Shown here in pieces: positions 9,176 through 19,308 of a DNA stretch of 64,000 bases (positions are counted from its first letter, which is position 1; each line of letters starts with the position of its first letter). The position numbers were made by a program, and so were the translations under genes. This DNA comes from an uncultured Clostridia bacterium (lineage in GTDB: Bacteria; Bacillota; Clostridia; TANB77; CAG-465). The notes below the pieces were generated by a model. It worked only from the letters and a program-made list of their open reading frames with translations, was not told the origin of the DNA and searched no databases. The DNA is taken from contig CAKOYA010000003.1 of assembly GCA_934130325.1 (NCBI GenBank), forward strand, positions 1 through 64,000. Reading direction: 5' to 3'.

Positions 9176-9199
9176 TGTCTACTCTGTGGACGCAGTTCA
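9176..9199 (-). mobile_element. Possible terminal inverted repeat of an IS3-like element
   Basis: On the minus strand the sequence begins TGAACTGCGTCCACAGAGTA and lies about 65 bases upstream of the OrfA-like start. IS3-family ends commonly begin TGA followed by a GTCC-type block, so this could be the left end of the remnant. The matching right end is not found nearby. The gene-free stretch 9200-9339 shows nothing else I recognise. Confidence 0.4.
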
Positions 9200-9339
9200 A
9201 TTTTTATTATAGTACCTTTTTTTACTTTACATATAATATCCTAAATACTTTTTTCTTCCTCCAATTTTTCATTAATTGCATTGATTATCCTCTTTTATAA
9301 TAATACTACATCCAAATCATATCTTCATAATACATCAAT

Positions 9340-10245
9340 TTAATCTGTTGTTTTGGTATATTCAAAAACTATAGTAGCTGGAAATTTTTTCCAATAAGTT
9401 CTATACCATTGAAATGTAAAATTATCAGCATGTGGCAAGATAGTATAACCACCTGTATTACCACTATCCCAAATATTTACTATTGGTATATACTCTGGAG
9501 TGTTAACATAGATAAAAGAATGAGACACATCTACTGTAACATATTCAACATTTGGGATATCTATTGTATAAAACTTTACACCTGATTCACTTTCCTTTTC
9601 CTCAGGTATATCAACAGCTTTTCTATATAACTTTTTTCCATTTATCCAAGTTCCAATTACAGTCTCTTCTTTTGAGTAAATTTCACTTGTACTATTATTT
9701 GAATTATTATTTTCTAAAGCTGATAACCTATCTAAAATGGAACTGTATTGTTTTTTACTTAAAGTGACATTTTCATCTTCACTATCAGCATCAACAGTTA
9801 GACTTACCCCGTCAATGGAAGCTAGTTGTAGAGAGTCATTAATTTCAAACTCATAAGGAAACTCCTTTAATTTAGTATAAATTGATGAACTATTCCCTAT
9901 ATTTATATCAGCACTCAAACTTGATAATTCATTATTTTTTGATTGAATATGTACATATTCAATTTCGCCATTTTCTTCAATATCTTTTTCTAAAGTGTTA
10001 GCCAACTCTTGCAATGTCGGTAATCTTTGTATTTTTACATAACTATCCATTTGAATAGCTGTTAATTTTAAATTCATTTTTTCAATAGCTGTCTTTTTAT
10101 TTTATTCTTCCGTTGCCCTTTTAGCATTAGATATAACATTATTATCTCCTACTAAATTTAAAATAACTACTGTTGCTAATATAACAATAACTATTATTGT
10201 TATAATCAAAACAATAAGAGATATTCCATATTTGTTTCTTACCAA
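9340..10245 (-). pseudogene. Prepilin-like secreted protein, interrupted by a stop codon
   Basis: From TTG 10245 (SD AGGAG) the frame reads LVRNKYGISLIVLIITIIVI, a type IV prepilin-like N-terminal helix, then ...SNAKRATEE and a TAA stop (10102-10104). The same frame continues without another stop as NKKTAIEKMNLK and on through 245 further residues (ATG at 10077 to 9340). These contain Ser/Asn-rich repeats, a short coiled coil (SILDRLSALENNNSNNS) and a beta-rich C-terminus (TWINGKKLYRKAV, FEYTKTTD). The ATG at 10077 has no good SD. So this appears to be one pilin-like gene broken by a single nonsense codon. The C-terminal part could otherwise be annotated as a hypothetical protein. Confidence 0.7.
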
Positions 10246-10451
10246 TTCTCATCAACTCCTTAGTTAAAATTATAATATATACAAATAAAAAAATCAACAT
10301 AATTAAAATACATTAAACAAAATATCTGTAATAAAAATGTCGTTTTTTGACTACAAATGTAGAATATATTGCATATTATTATTACCTTTATTAATATATT
10401 ATAGTAAATAATATTAACTTATATATAATTATAATTAAGGGGGATTCAATC

Positions 10452-10814
10452 ATGCGGTATGTAAATGATTTACCAGATTTTATGCTAAAACTTAGCTCAG
10501 ATATTAAAGAAATTGATATTTTTTCTTTACCAGATATTACTAACAAACGTGATAATAACTTGTGGGAAAAAGTATTAAATATAAAATTAAGTAAAATTTT
10601 TAAGCTGAAAATAGAAAAACTAAAATTTAATTTAATTTCATACAATCATAGAGATTTTTCTATACGTATTGAAAATATCACAATAAATAATTCAAACCTT
10701 ATTTCATTTTTAATTGATTATCTAAATAATAATGAATCTATACTAATTTATACAAATTTCTTTAATCGACCATTAGGCTATTTAATAATTTCTGGTGAAA
10801 AAAAATATATGTAG
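10452..10814 (+). CDS. Small orphan protein
   Basis: A 120-residue protein with a convincing SD (AAGGGGG, 8 bases from the ATG). It is rich in Lys, Asn and Ile, with no signal peptide or clear membrane segment; the hydrophobic NLISFLIDYL and LGYLIISG stretches look like buried strands or helices. I do not recognise a family. The AT-rich gap 10246-10451 before it holds no gene. It is the first of two plus-strand orphans facing the spoIIE terminator. Confidence 0.6.
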   Translation: MRYVNDLPDFMLKLSSDIKEIDIFSLPDITNKRDNNLWEKVLNIKLSKIFKLKIEKLKFNLISYNHRDFSIRIENITINNSNLISFLIDYLNNNESILIYTNFFNRPLGYLIISGEKKYM

Positions 10815-10948
10815 AATTTGCACTACTTTTGTCATTATTTGTCAAAAATTTGCTGTTTTATTGACTATTAATTTACTCTAATATATATTATTTAAGCATA
10901 TAAAAATTTAATATATAAATTTAATAATTTATGTAAGGAGGGGTAAAA

Positions 10949-11323
10949 ATGTCAACTACTTATTTAATTCCAATGGAAAGTTTATCGGCAACACCTATCG
11001 AGTTATCATTTATGGATAATTCTATCGAGCAACACACAATTTTTTTAAAGGAACCAAATGAAAACTTTTTCTTTGATTTTCCAAAAGCTTGGGAGAATTC
11101 TTTAAGTCAATTACTTGAAAACATATACAATGATATTTCAAGAAGATATACATTTTATATAACAAGTTTTGATGGAAAAAAAGTTATGAGTTATAAACAA
11201 GATATAACGGGATACAATTTTAATGAATATCTACTAAGCTTATTAAAAGTTTCCAAAGTTTTAACATTGCACATAATTAATGATATTTGTATTAAAAAAT
11301 TTATCATTTGTCTGCCATGTTAA
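10949..11323 (+). CDS. Small orphan protein
   Basis: A 124-residue protein with a strong SD (AAGGAGGGG). Residues 1-50 are acidic and Phe-rich (ELSFMDNSIEQHTIFLKEPNENFFFDFP); the C-terminus ends in a hydrophobic Cys-containing tail (IKKFIICLPC). No family recognised. It follows the previous orphan by 134 bases in the same direction and ends at a strong terminator shared with spoIIE. Confidence 0.6.
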   Translation: MSTTYLIPMESLSATPIELSFMDNSIEQHTIFLKEPNENFFFDFPKAWENSLSQLLENIYNDISRRYTFYITSFDGKKVMSYKQDITGYNFNEYLLSLLKVSKVLTLHIINDICIKKFIICLPC

Positions 11324-11331
11324 TTAAGGTC

Positions 11332-11371
11332 AAAAAACTTCCCTCTACAATTTGTAGAGAGAAGTTTTTTC
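11332..11371. terminator. Bidirectional terminator between an orphan gene and spoIIE
   Basis: AAAAACTTCcCTCTACA and TGTAGAGaGAAGTTTTT form a long stem with an AATT loop, A-tract on one side and T-tract on the other, so it can stop transcription from both directions. Confidence 0.85.
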
Positions 11372-11385
11372 TAAATATCTATTTA

Positions 11386-13734
11386 TTAATTCACAATTTT
11401 TGATACTATAATTGTTACATCATCATCGAGTAAACCTTTATTTTCTTTTAATATAAATTTTCTAAGTTCATCAGCTATTACTTTGCTACTTTTATTTACA
11501 TCTATATTTAGTAAATGATTATTAAAGTAATTATTATTTATATCCATATCATCTTTTACAACTCCATCAGATATTTGTATCACTATACTGTTATTTTTTA
11601 ATTTCTTACAGATTGGAATATAATCAGTTTCATTTATTACACCAACTGGCATTGATGAAGATGTAATTGTTATAACTTTTCCATCCTCTATAATATACGT
11701 TGGTGCAGCCCCAAATTTTATAAATTGGGCTTCTGAAGTTTTTAAATCAAATATTAAAGCATCTATAGTTGAAAAATTAGTATCATCAGACTTTAATTTA
11801 ATTACACTATTTATAATTTCTATAGATTTTTCTTCATCAAATCCTCCTGCAAGTAATTTTTCAAACATCGCAACTATAGAATTAGATAATTTTGCCGCTT
11901 CCGCTCCAGATCCAGCTCCATCAGATATAACAGACAAATTCTTAAGATCCGAAAGTTCCATAGAAAGATATGAATCACCTGATATTTCTTCACCGGACTT
12001 AATTTCAGACACTATCGAAGTTTGAATGTCGTAGTCTGGTTTTGATACAAGTTTTATTTTTGATTTTTCCTTTTTACTACTATTTAATATAAGTTTTATA
12101 GACATTGTTTGTTCTAAAATATTTGAAGTAATATCTATTATCTCCTTTTTTTGAGCGTCTATATTAGTTAAAATATCCGTAACAAATATATACTCAATAG
12201 AGTCATTCTCTTTTTTATAACTATCTTCATATACAATATAGCCATAAAACTTAAGTTCGTCTCTTAATTTTTCTAAAGATTTATCTTTTACAATTGCATT
12301 TTCTTTTAAATTTTTCGCAACCGTAGAAAGTATTTTTGACACCTCTTTATATTGACTAGATATTTTTTGAGATACTTGCTTTTCTTTTTTTTGTAATATT
12401 CTAGTTAGTTTCATGCTATCATATACCTCAACTATATCTTCTATTATCTCATTTGAAACATTACATTTTATGTTAAACATTGAAGAAGTAATCTTTTCAT
12501 TATTATCTAATTTTTCTACCAAATAGTTAACTAGTATATCTAATTCTTTATCATCTACACAATGTCCTTTTTCTTCACATTCTAAACAATTATTTTCTAT
12601 ATAATCTAAAATAAATTTTTTTATTACACTTTTGGTTTCCTCAGTATTTTCAGGAGTATTTTCAATTTCTATATCTGCTAAAGTATTAAAAACATCAGAT
12701 ACAGCCCCTATTTTCTGCTTTGCAACATTTGCACTTCCAAGTACATTGTCATAAGTTTTATTTAATGTTTTATTTTTATTAAATAATTTATCAAGTTTAA
12801 GTTCCACAGTTTTAGGCATAAATAATAAGCTAATTGAAGCAATTAACATTTCACTTAATCTAATAGTAAGTTCAGAAAATCCACTAGAATAATATGATAT
12901 ATATACATTTCCTATTATAAAACCTATGATTATAGCAATTTTACCAAATCTACTTAATATACCTGCTATTGCACCACTTACTGCTAAAGACACAATAAAA
13001 GACATATTTGTATCCACAATCCCGGTAAGCATTAATCCAATTAAAAGACCTGCTGTACTACCAAGTATGGCACCATTTTTCCAACCATATATTAGTATTA
13101 ATATCATTATAATTATATTATATATACTAAATCCAAACAAATTTATATTACTTAGTACACCTAATGAACTTGCAATTACAGTAATCATTGCGATACTTTC
13201 TTCTTTAGAATATACATATGCTTTTCTTAAATTTACAATAACGGATATTCCTGGAATAAATATAAAATATAAAATTGTACTTATAACTATACTAGTTAAT
13301 ATACTAATTATACCAGAAAAAAAAGTACCAAGTATAATATTACTCACAATTTCTACAATAATATTTGTAATTAAAAGTTTAATAAAAACTGAGTATTTTT
13401 TTCCTATTCCTTCAATATTTATAAAAGCCGTTATTAAAGAAAATATAACAAAAGAAACCAAAAGCTTTACTACAACTAATGTAGTAGCCTTTGTTACAGC
13501 TAGTCCAATAATAGATGCTAGTAAAACCAGTATAAGTGGAACATTAAAAACACCAGCTGCCCCTAATAAAACCATTTGAAATGGTTGGTACTCTCCCATA
13601 AAACTTTGTGAAGAAAAAAGTAAAGATAATATTATAAAAATTACGTTAGGTAAATTAACTCCTTTTTTTAAGTATTCCCAAATAGCATTAAGTTTTTCAA
13701 AGAAGTCGCTTTCTACATACTTATTATAAATCAT
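11386..13734 (-). CDS. spoIIE: Stage II sporulation protein E, SpoIIE phosphatase
   Basis: SpoIIE is the membrane PP2C-type serine phosphatase that dephosphorylates SpoIIAA and so activates sigma-F in the forespore; it also associates with FtsZ. The 782 residues comprise about ten N-terminal membrane segments (roughly 25-320), a central regulatory region that here contains a Cys cluster (CLECEEKGHC, about 385-395), and a C-terminal PP2C domain with SGDSYLSMELSD, VISDGAGSGAEAA and DDDVTIIV. The SD is GAGAGGTG. Upstream, two GTCG-containing sites (about 13800-13820) resemble imperfect Spo0A boxes, the regulator expected for this gene; that is weak evidence. It implies a sporulating organism. 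Confidence 0.95.
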   Translation of the reverse strand: MIYNKYVESDFFEKLNAIWEYLKKGVNLPNVIFIILSLLFSSQSFMGEYQPFQMVLLGAAGVFNVPLILVLLASIIGLAVTKATTLVVVKLLVSFVIFSLITAFINIEGIGKKYSVFIKLLITNIIVEIVSNIILGTFFSGIISILTSIVISTILYFIFIPGISVIVNLRKAYVYSKEESIAMITVIASSLGVLSNINLFGFSIYNIIIMILILIYGWKNGAILGSTAGLLIGLMLTGIVDTNMSFIVSLAVSGAIAGILSRFGKIAIIIGFIIGNVYISYYSSGFSELTIRLSEMLIASISLLFMPKTVELKLDKLFNKNKTLNKTYDNVLGSANVAKQKIGAVSDVFNTLADIEIENTPENTEETKSVIKKFILDYIENNCLECEEKGHCVDDKELDILVNYLVEKLDNNEKITSSMFNIKCNVSNEIIEDIVEVYDSMKLTRILQKKEKQVSQKISSQYKEVSKILSTVAKNLKENAIVKDKSLEKLRDELKFYGYIVYEDSYKKENDSIEYIFVTDILTNIDAQKKEIIDITSNILEQTMSIKLILNSSKKEKSKIKLVSKPDYDIQTSIVSEIKSGEEISGDSYLSMELSDLKNLSVISDGAGSGAEAAKLSNSIVAMFEKLLAGGFDEEKSIEIINSVIKLKSDDTNFSTIDALIFDLKTSEAQFIKFGAAPTYIIEDGKVITITSSSMPVGVINETDYIPICKKLKNNSIVIQISDGVVKDDMDINNNYFNNHLLNIDVNKSSKVIADELRKFILKENKGLLDDDVTIIVSKIVN

Positions 13735-13833
13735 ATATTACACCTCTCATTTATTACTTTTTATACTATATATTTTACAATATTTATTTCTATTTTTTTG
13801 TCGTTTTTTAAAGTCGATTAAATCTTTTATTAT

Positions 13834-13868
13834 ATAAAGTAGCCTAAAGAAACTTTAGACTACTTTAT
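13834..13868 (-). terminator. Terminator after the coiled-coil gene
   Basis: ATAAAGTAGcCTAAAG and CTTTAGaCTACTTTAT form a stem with a short loop directly downstream of the stop codon of the gene at 13871-15157, separating it from spoIIE. Confidence 0.65.
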
Positions 13869-13870
13869 AC

Positions 13871-15157
13871 TTAAATATTTACCTTCTCTTTTCTTGGTCT
13901 ACCAACTTTTCTCTTTGTTTCTTTTTTGCTAGTTTCATCTTTTTTCTCAACTTTTGCTTTAGGCTTTCTGCCTCTCTTTGCTTTTGGTTTTTCTTGATTT
14001 TCTTTATTTTCAATGATCACTTCTTTATTCTCTTCAACAACAGTTTCATCTATTTTTTCAATTTCAAGATTTTCTTTAATTAATTCTTCAACCTCTTCAG
14101 GATGTTCTAATACTTCTTCTTTTTCTTCCTCTTTAGGATTTAGGTCTTCATCTAATATTTGTTTTACTTTCTCTGAAAGAGTTGATTCCTGAGCTCTTTT
14201 TTCAACAAATCTATCCAACTGATCATAATCTAAATTTGCTAACAATTTTGAATACTCAAGATACTCATCTTCTGTTGAAATCGTTCTATGTACATCGTTT
14301 ACCATTGTTTTTATTTTTAAGTCGTATACTTCTTTATACATACGAACATAATCTTTTATATCAATTATGTTATTTTCTAAACTTTCATCGTATATTCCTT
14401 GTAATTTTTGAAAAATTTTATCTATAACCTTAAAATATCTATATGAATTTTTACATATATTAATAACTAAATTAAACTCATACATGTGTTTATCAATATC
14501 TGATTCTATTCCCTTAATCATTGTTTCAATTACAAATTCTATAAGTTCTCTTTCATCACTAGGTAATTTAGATATATCATAATTATCATTTATATAACTA
14601 ACATATTCATCTACACAATCGAATAAATTTTTATACATTTCATCAGTATATTCTTCAGTTTGAATCTTCATGTCAATTTCTTCAGCAGTTTTTATAACCT
14701 TATTATATCTTTGAGATTTCCCCTCATCTTTTATATTTTGTTTTACTGCATCTATTGCAGACGAAATAGATAATAGATTAAATTTTATATCTTCTCTTGA
14801 TTTAAACTTAGCACGTGTAACTCTATCATACTCCATTTCCAAAAATGTTTTCTGTAATTCTAATCTTTCTATCTTATCTGTAGAATTTATTTTATCAACA
14901 ATATCACTAGGATATGATATTTTTAATTCATACATCTCCCTTTGCATTATATCATACTGATATTTTACAAATACTATTTCTCTTAATATATTTTCTTGAT
15001 ATAATCTCTGTTCTTCGCCTTCGGTTTTGTGTATAACGGCCAAATGTTCATCTATTGCTCTGTTCATTTTATTCATATTTACCATTATTACTACACTTTG
15101 TATTACCCTATCGAAAAGATTTATTTTTTTCTTGGATCCTACTACTATATCAGCCAT
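13871..15157 (-). CDS. Coiled-coil protein with C-terminal AT-hook-like motifs
   Basis: 428 residues, SD AAGGAGAGG. Residues 1-320 are mostly charged helix, predicted coiled coil, without membrane segments. About 320-390 is Glu/Lys-rich low-complexity linker. The last ~35 residues carry two AT-hook-like cores, KRGRKPK and VGRPRK, inside lysine-rich sequence. AT-hooks bind the minor groove of AT-rich DNA, which would suit this genome, so a DNA- or nucleoid-associated role is possible. I know no characterised homologue. It sits alone between spoIIE and addB with its own terminator. Function unknown. Confidence 0.7.
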   Translation of the reverse strand: MADIVVGSKKKINLFDRVIQSVVIMVNMNKMNRAIDEHLAVIHKTEGEEQRLYQENILREIVFVKYQYDIMQREMYELKISYPSDIVDKINSTDKIERLELQKTFLEMEYDRVTRAKFKSREDIKFNLLSISSAIDAVKQNIKDEGKSQRYNKVIKTAEEIDMKIQTEEYTDEMYKNLFDCVDEYVSYINDNYDISKLPSDERELIEFVIETMIKGIESDIDKHMYEFNLVINICKNSYRYFKVIDKIFQKLQGIYDESLENNIIDIKDYVRMYKEVYDLKIKTMVNDVHRTISTEDEYLEYSKLLANLDYDQLDRFVEKRAQESTLSEKVKQILDEDLNPKEEEKEEVLEHPEEVEELIKENLEIEKIDETVVEENKEVIIENKENQEKPKAKRGRKPKAKVEKKDETSKKETKRKVGRPRKEKVNI

Positions 15158-15384
15158 ACACTATCCTCTCCTTATAACATTTACATATAAAAATTTTCAA
15201 TCAGATTTATATGCAATAATAGTCACTTATATTATATCTTTTTTTTTGACAATTGCAAGCATTTAAAAGAAATTTTACAAAAATGTTACAAAAAAAATAT
15301 CTAAAAGTAATACAAAACTTTTTTACTGTGATTTACACAGAAATATGTCTAACTTGAGTTAATTTTTTAATTTTCAATAAGCCT

Positions 15385-18300
15385 TTACATACAACTATTT
15401 TTTCTGCATATACATGCATATTTACAGTATTTACAATAATCTGCTTTTCTATTTGGTGAGATCTTAACAACACCATTTAATATTTGATCTCCTATATCCT
15501 TAAGTATCTTTTGAACCTCTTTAGAAAGTTCAAAGAATTTTTCTTTTTCTAAAAGTTTTTGACTTGGTCTATTTATACTACTTTTTGAAACATCTATCAA
15601 TCTTTTACTATTATCAGAAATTTTATTGTCCATTTTTTCAAGAATTTTTATATCCTTTAAATAAATCCCTTTAAGTCTTAACTTTTTTACTATTTCAGTT
15701 TTTAATTTTTCATCATCATCTGTATAGTCCATTAAATTAATAAGTTTATCAGATAAATTAAAATAGACACACGCAGCTGGTATAACGTTTTGTCCTTTTT
15801 TTTCTAATGTATTTGATACACACATTAAATATGTCATAAGTTGTAATGAAATTCCTTCTTTTATGCTATCAATTTCAAGAGTTTTTTGAGATGATTTATA
15901 ATCAACTACCCTAATATATGAAGTATCATCTTCTTTTAATATATCCACTCTATCTATCTTACCTATAATTTGCATATTTTTATCATCACTTATTTTTATT
16001 TCCATAGGTGCATAAATACTTCCATTTTTAAATTCTATTTCATATCCTAATGGTATAAATTCACTTTGGTTAAAACTTTTTGCAATAACAGTTATCACAT
16101 TTTGCATAGTATTTAATAATTTTTGTTTTAGTACTATAAATTTTATATTCTCTTTATGCCTCTTTAATATAACATTAAAATCTTCCTCTAAAATATCATT
16201 TAATTTATTTATATAAATTTCATTTAAACTCTCGCCATCTACTAAAATTTCATGCCAAGATACATTATTTTTTAATAAATAGTTAGAAAATCTATCCAAT
16301 ACATCATGCATAAAAGTTCCAGTATCTAAATTCGTTATTTTATATTCAACATTTGGTTTTATATTTAAAGAATATTCAATAAAATATGAAAATGGGCATT
16401 TTTTAAAAAGTTCTAATTTTGATACACTTGTTTTTAAATCCTTACCATACAATATTTTTATACTATTATCATTTAAGTTTTCATCATTCTTTTTATAGTG
16501 TAGTATTTCGTTATATTTTTTTTCATTTTCAAAATATTTAATTAGTGCAACAGTTTTTAAATTGAATTTTTTATCTTTAATACTATTTACTAATTCCTCA
16601 AATAACTTCTCTTTTGAAAGATTTTTATTTTGTACATTTTCCTCGGTAACATCTCCTAATATTTTAATATCTAAAATATTCTTTATAATTGTAACTAAAT
16701 TAGATTTTCTTAGTGATTTTCCTAAAATATCAGATGACAATATATAAATTTTTAAACAATCGGTTGTATTTGAAATAGCCTCATATATATTGTATAATTC
16801 CATATTATATTTAGAAATACTTGATTTTTTAAATTCAATATTTTTATTACTAAGTTTTTCAATTTCAATATCTGAAAAAAATATATCCTCTTGAACTTCT
16901 CTTGGAAATACTCCTTCATTTACACCTACAAAATATGAAAACTTCTTTTCATTACTTTTTGAAACATCAATATCCAAAATACTCACACAATCAATTGTTG
17001 GTGGAATTGATTTTATATAACACTCAGATAATCCTATCTTAAATATGTTAAAAAAGTCAGACATAGATATTTTTTGCCTTTTATAAATATTGCTAATACT
17101 TTCTAGTAACTTTACAATATTTTCCCAAACTTGCTCTTCGAAAAAACTATCTTGTACCTCTTTCTTTTTTTGTAAACTTTCATTATACAATTCTAATACA
17201 TTGTTTTTTATTAAATGTTCATACAAGGTATCAATAATAACTGAGGTATTTGTAAGTTTAAGATTATCTGGCATACTGAATATATTATTTATTATATCTC
17301 TAGTTTGATTTAAAGCATCAATATCATATATGTAATCAGAATCTTTTTTATTATTTATAGTAATTTCTTTATTCAAAGTATTTTTTCCAAGATTAAATTC
17401 TGTCACATAATTTTCAAGTTCCGACACTTTTTCCAAACTAATGTCATTTAACCCAAGTTTTAAAATCTCTATTATTTTTTCATATGTAACTTTTTCGCTT
17501 AACATTGCAATATACTTTTTTATATATATAACTAGACAAGATTTTTCTATACTCTTTTTATTATCTAAGTAATAAGGTATGTTATATTCATAAAAAATTC
17601 TTTGTATTATACTTGAATACTGCTCCACATTTGTAGTATATATTACAAAATCTTTATATCTATTATTATCTTTAATTTTTTTCTTAATATCCTCTGCTAT
17701 TGTTCTTATCTCACTATATATGTCTTTTTTTAAGTAAATACTTACTGAATTATTATCTACTTTTTTCATTTCATTTTTACTATTAGAAAAAATATTGTCT
17801 GCTAAGTACTTTATACTTTTATTTGCATTTAATTTATTATCAATGAATATATTATTTTCAACCAAAATATTATTTCTATTGCAAATTTTGAGTAATTTCA
17901 TATAAGTAGAATTTGGTACCTCAAAAATAGGATTTGTATTATTACATTGTATATCTAAAACCGAAGATATGTCTGTAGTAAGTGATATTGTGACACTTGC
18001 TCCACCTTTTAATAACGTTTCAATAAATAATAGTTCTGTATTTGTAAAATTATTATATCCATCAAAAAATACATCTACTTTACTAAAGTCATATTTATTT
18101 GAAATCTTTTGTATAAATAACTCTATTTCATCTAATGTATTTGAGAAACTTTCATTCATATTTGATAAATATTTTGAATATAATTTGACTACTTCACTTA
18201 ATTTATTTTCTAATATTTTGTCACCTAAAGATATGTTTTTTAACTTTTCTACATTAATATTTTCCTTTTTAAATATATCCATATACATATATATATTCTC

Positions 18301-18654
18301 TATAAATCCCTGTTTGTTTTTCACACCAGCAAAAGTATCAAATATATCATTATTTTCAAGTATGGTCTTAGATAATAATATTTTTTTATCTAATTTTGTT
18401 AACTTGCTTTCATCATAGTTTAAGTTACTATTTTTTAATTTTTCTAAAATAAAAGAGGATATAGTAGTTATATTGACTCCAATTATCCCCTTTAATTTTA
18501 ATTGCTTCATATAATTTTCTTCTGTTATTGCTCTTTTTTGGGATGGTACGAATAAAATACTTTTTTTATTAAAATCGACATTTTCTTTTATCTTACTATA
18601 TATGTATGTACTCTTACCCGTTTTAGCCTTTCCAAGCAAAAATTCTATCTGCAT
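15385..18654 (-). CDS. addB: Helicase-nuclease subunit AddB
   Basis: AddB is the second subunit of the AddAB helicase-nuclease that resects double-strand breaks and responds to Chi. About 1089 residues. Walker-A-like GKAKTGKS lies at residues 8-15. A C-terminal RecB-type nuclease domain has DRVDIL and VVDYKSS motifs. The cysteines of the Fe-S staple, C in KKCPFSYF and the tail CKYCKYACIC, are present. I start at MQIEFLLG (18654; SD GGAGG); the TTG four codons upstream lies in the SD. It follows scpB by 17 bases. The expected neighbour addA is not within the window; 15158-15384 downstream holds no gene that I can see. Confidence 0.9.
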   Translation of the reverse strand: MQIEFLLGKAKTGKSTYIYSKIKENVDFNKKSILFVPSQKRAITEENYMKQLKLKGIIGVNITTISSFILEKLKNSNLNYDESKLTKLDKKILLSKTILENNDIFDTFAGVKNKQGFIENIYMYMDIFKKENINVEKLKNISLGDKILENKLSEVVKLYSKYLSNMNESFSNTLDEIELFIQKISNKYDFSKVDVFFDGYNNFTNTELLFIETLLKGGASVTISLTTDISSVLDIQCNNTNPIFEVPNSTYMKLLKICNRNNILVENNIFIDNKLNANKSIKYLADNIFSNSKNEMKKVDNNSVSIYLKKDIYSEIRTIAEDIKKKIKDNNRYKDFVIYTTNVEQYSSIIQRIFYEYNIPYYLDNKKSIEKSCLVIYIKKYIAMLSEKVTYEKIIEILKLGLNDISLEKVSELENYVTEFNLGKNTLNKEITINNKKDSDYIYDIDALNQTRDIINNIFSMPDNLKLTNTSVIIDTLYEHLIKNNVLELYNESLQKKKEVQDSFFEEQVWENIVKLLESISNIYKRQKISMSDFFNIFKIGLSECYIKSIPPTIDCVSILDIDVSKSNEKKFSYFVGVNEGVFPREVQEDIFFSDIEIEKLSNKNIEFKKSSISKYNMELYNIYEAISNTTDCLKIYILSSDILGKSLRKSNLVTIIKNILDIKILGDVTEENVQNKNLSKEKLFEELVNSIKDKKFNLKTVALIKYFENEKKYNEILHYKKNDENLNDNSIKILYGKDLKTSVSKLELFKKCPFSYFIEYSLNIKPNVEYKITNLDTGTFMHDVLDRFSNYLLKNNVSWHEILVDGESLNEIYINKLNDILEEDFNVILKRHKENIKFIVLKQKLLNTMQNVITVIAKSFNQSEFIPLGYEIEFKNGSIYAPMEIKISDDKNMQIIGKIDRVDILKEDDTSYIRVVDYKSSQKTLEIDSIKEGISLQLMTYLMCVSNTLEKKGQNVIPAACVYFNLSDKLINLMDYTDDDEKLKTEIVKKLRLKGIYLKDIKILEKMDNKISDNSKRLIDVSKSSINRPSQKLLEKEKFFELSKEVQKILKDIGDQILNGVVKISPNRKADYCKYCKYACICRKNSCM

Positions 18655-18671
18655 TTTTTCCTCCAAATATA

Positions 18672-19223
18672 TTAATTTTCATTATCAAAATCTGACACAA
18701 CTAATTGCTCATCTTTTATTGTAATTTCCTCCAAATTTGGCAATTGATTTATACTCTCTATACCACACGATTTTAAAAACTCATTTGTTACAGAATATGC
18801 TGCTGGTCTTCCAGGCAAATTTAGTCTTGCTACTTCTTCAATAAGACCACATTCTAATAGTTTACTAACAGAAAAATCGCTATTAACTCCCCTTATTTTC
18901 TCTATCTCAGCTTTTGTTATCTTAGGATTATATGCTATAATGCTAAGAGTTTCTAAAGCAGCTGTAGATAAATTTTTTCTCTTTGTATTTTCTACAAACT
19001 TATTTACTTGCTCATAGTATTTTTTGTTAGTTACAAGTTGATATTTACCATCTATAATAATCAAAACTACACCATTATTTTCATTGTACCTATCTGCCAA
19101 CTTATATATAGCCTCTTTAATTTCCTCTTTAGTAACTTTTAAAGTTTCAGATAACTCTTCTACAGAAATTTCCCTACCAAGCGCAAATAACACAGCTTCA
19201 ATTGTATTTGATAAATTTTCCAT
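18672..19223 (-). CDS. scpB: Segregation and condensation protein ScpB
   Basis: ScpB is the winged-helix (kite) subunit of the SMC-ScpAB condensin that organises and segregates the chromosome. 183 residues from MENLSNTIEAVLFALGREIS (19223). The motifs KTLSTAALETLSIIAYNPKITKAEI-like region and LPGRPAAYSVTNEFL are family signatures. The longer reading adds 32 hydrophobic residues without support; the SD GGGGA is rather far (11 bases). scpA, usually directly upstream, is absent here, replaced by an unrelated 495-residue gene behind a terminator. addB follows in the same direction. Confidence 0.93.
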   Translation of the reverse strand: MENLSNTIEAVLFALGREISVEELSETLKVTKEEIKEAIYKLADRYNENNGVVLIIIDGKYQLVTNKKYYEQVNKFVENTKRKNLSTAALETLSIIAYNPKITKAEIEKIRGVNSDFSVSKLLECGLIEEVARLNLPGRPAAYSVTNEFLKSCGIESINQLPNLEEITIKDEQLVVSDFDNEN

Positions 19224-19308
19224 ATATGCTTTTTCCCCATTTCTTATTAAAATATTACAGAAATATGATATCACACATTCGTTTAATTGTAAATACAACA
19301 AAATAATA

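Noticed and set aside
12926..13579. 217-codon plus-strand frame inside spoIIE
   Set aside because: Hydrophobic antisense shadow of the membrane region; no SD and spoIIE is clearly real.
18666..18672. Longer addB start at TTG and longer secA, mcsA and PF06541 starts at GTG
   Set aside because: These codons fall inside the SD sequences; the ATG 9-12 bases downstream has proper spacing.
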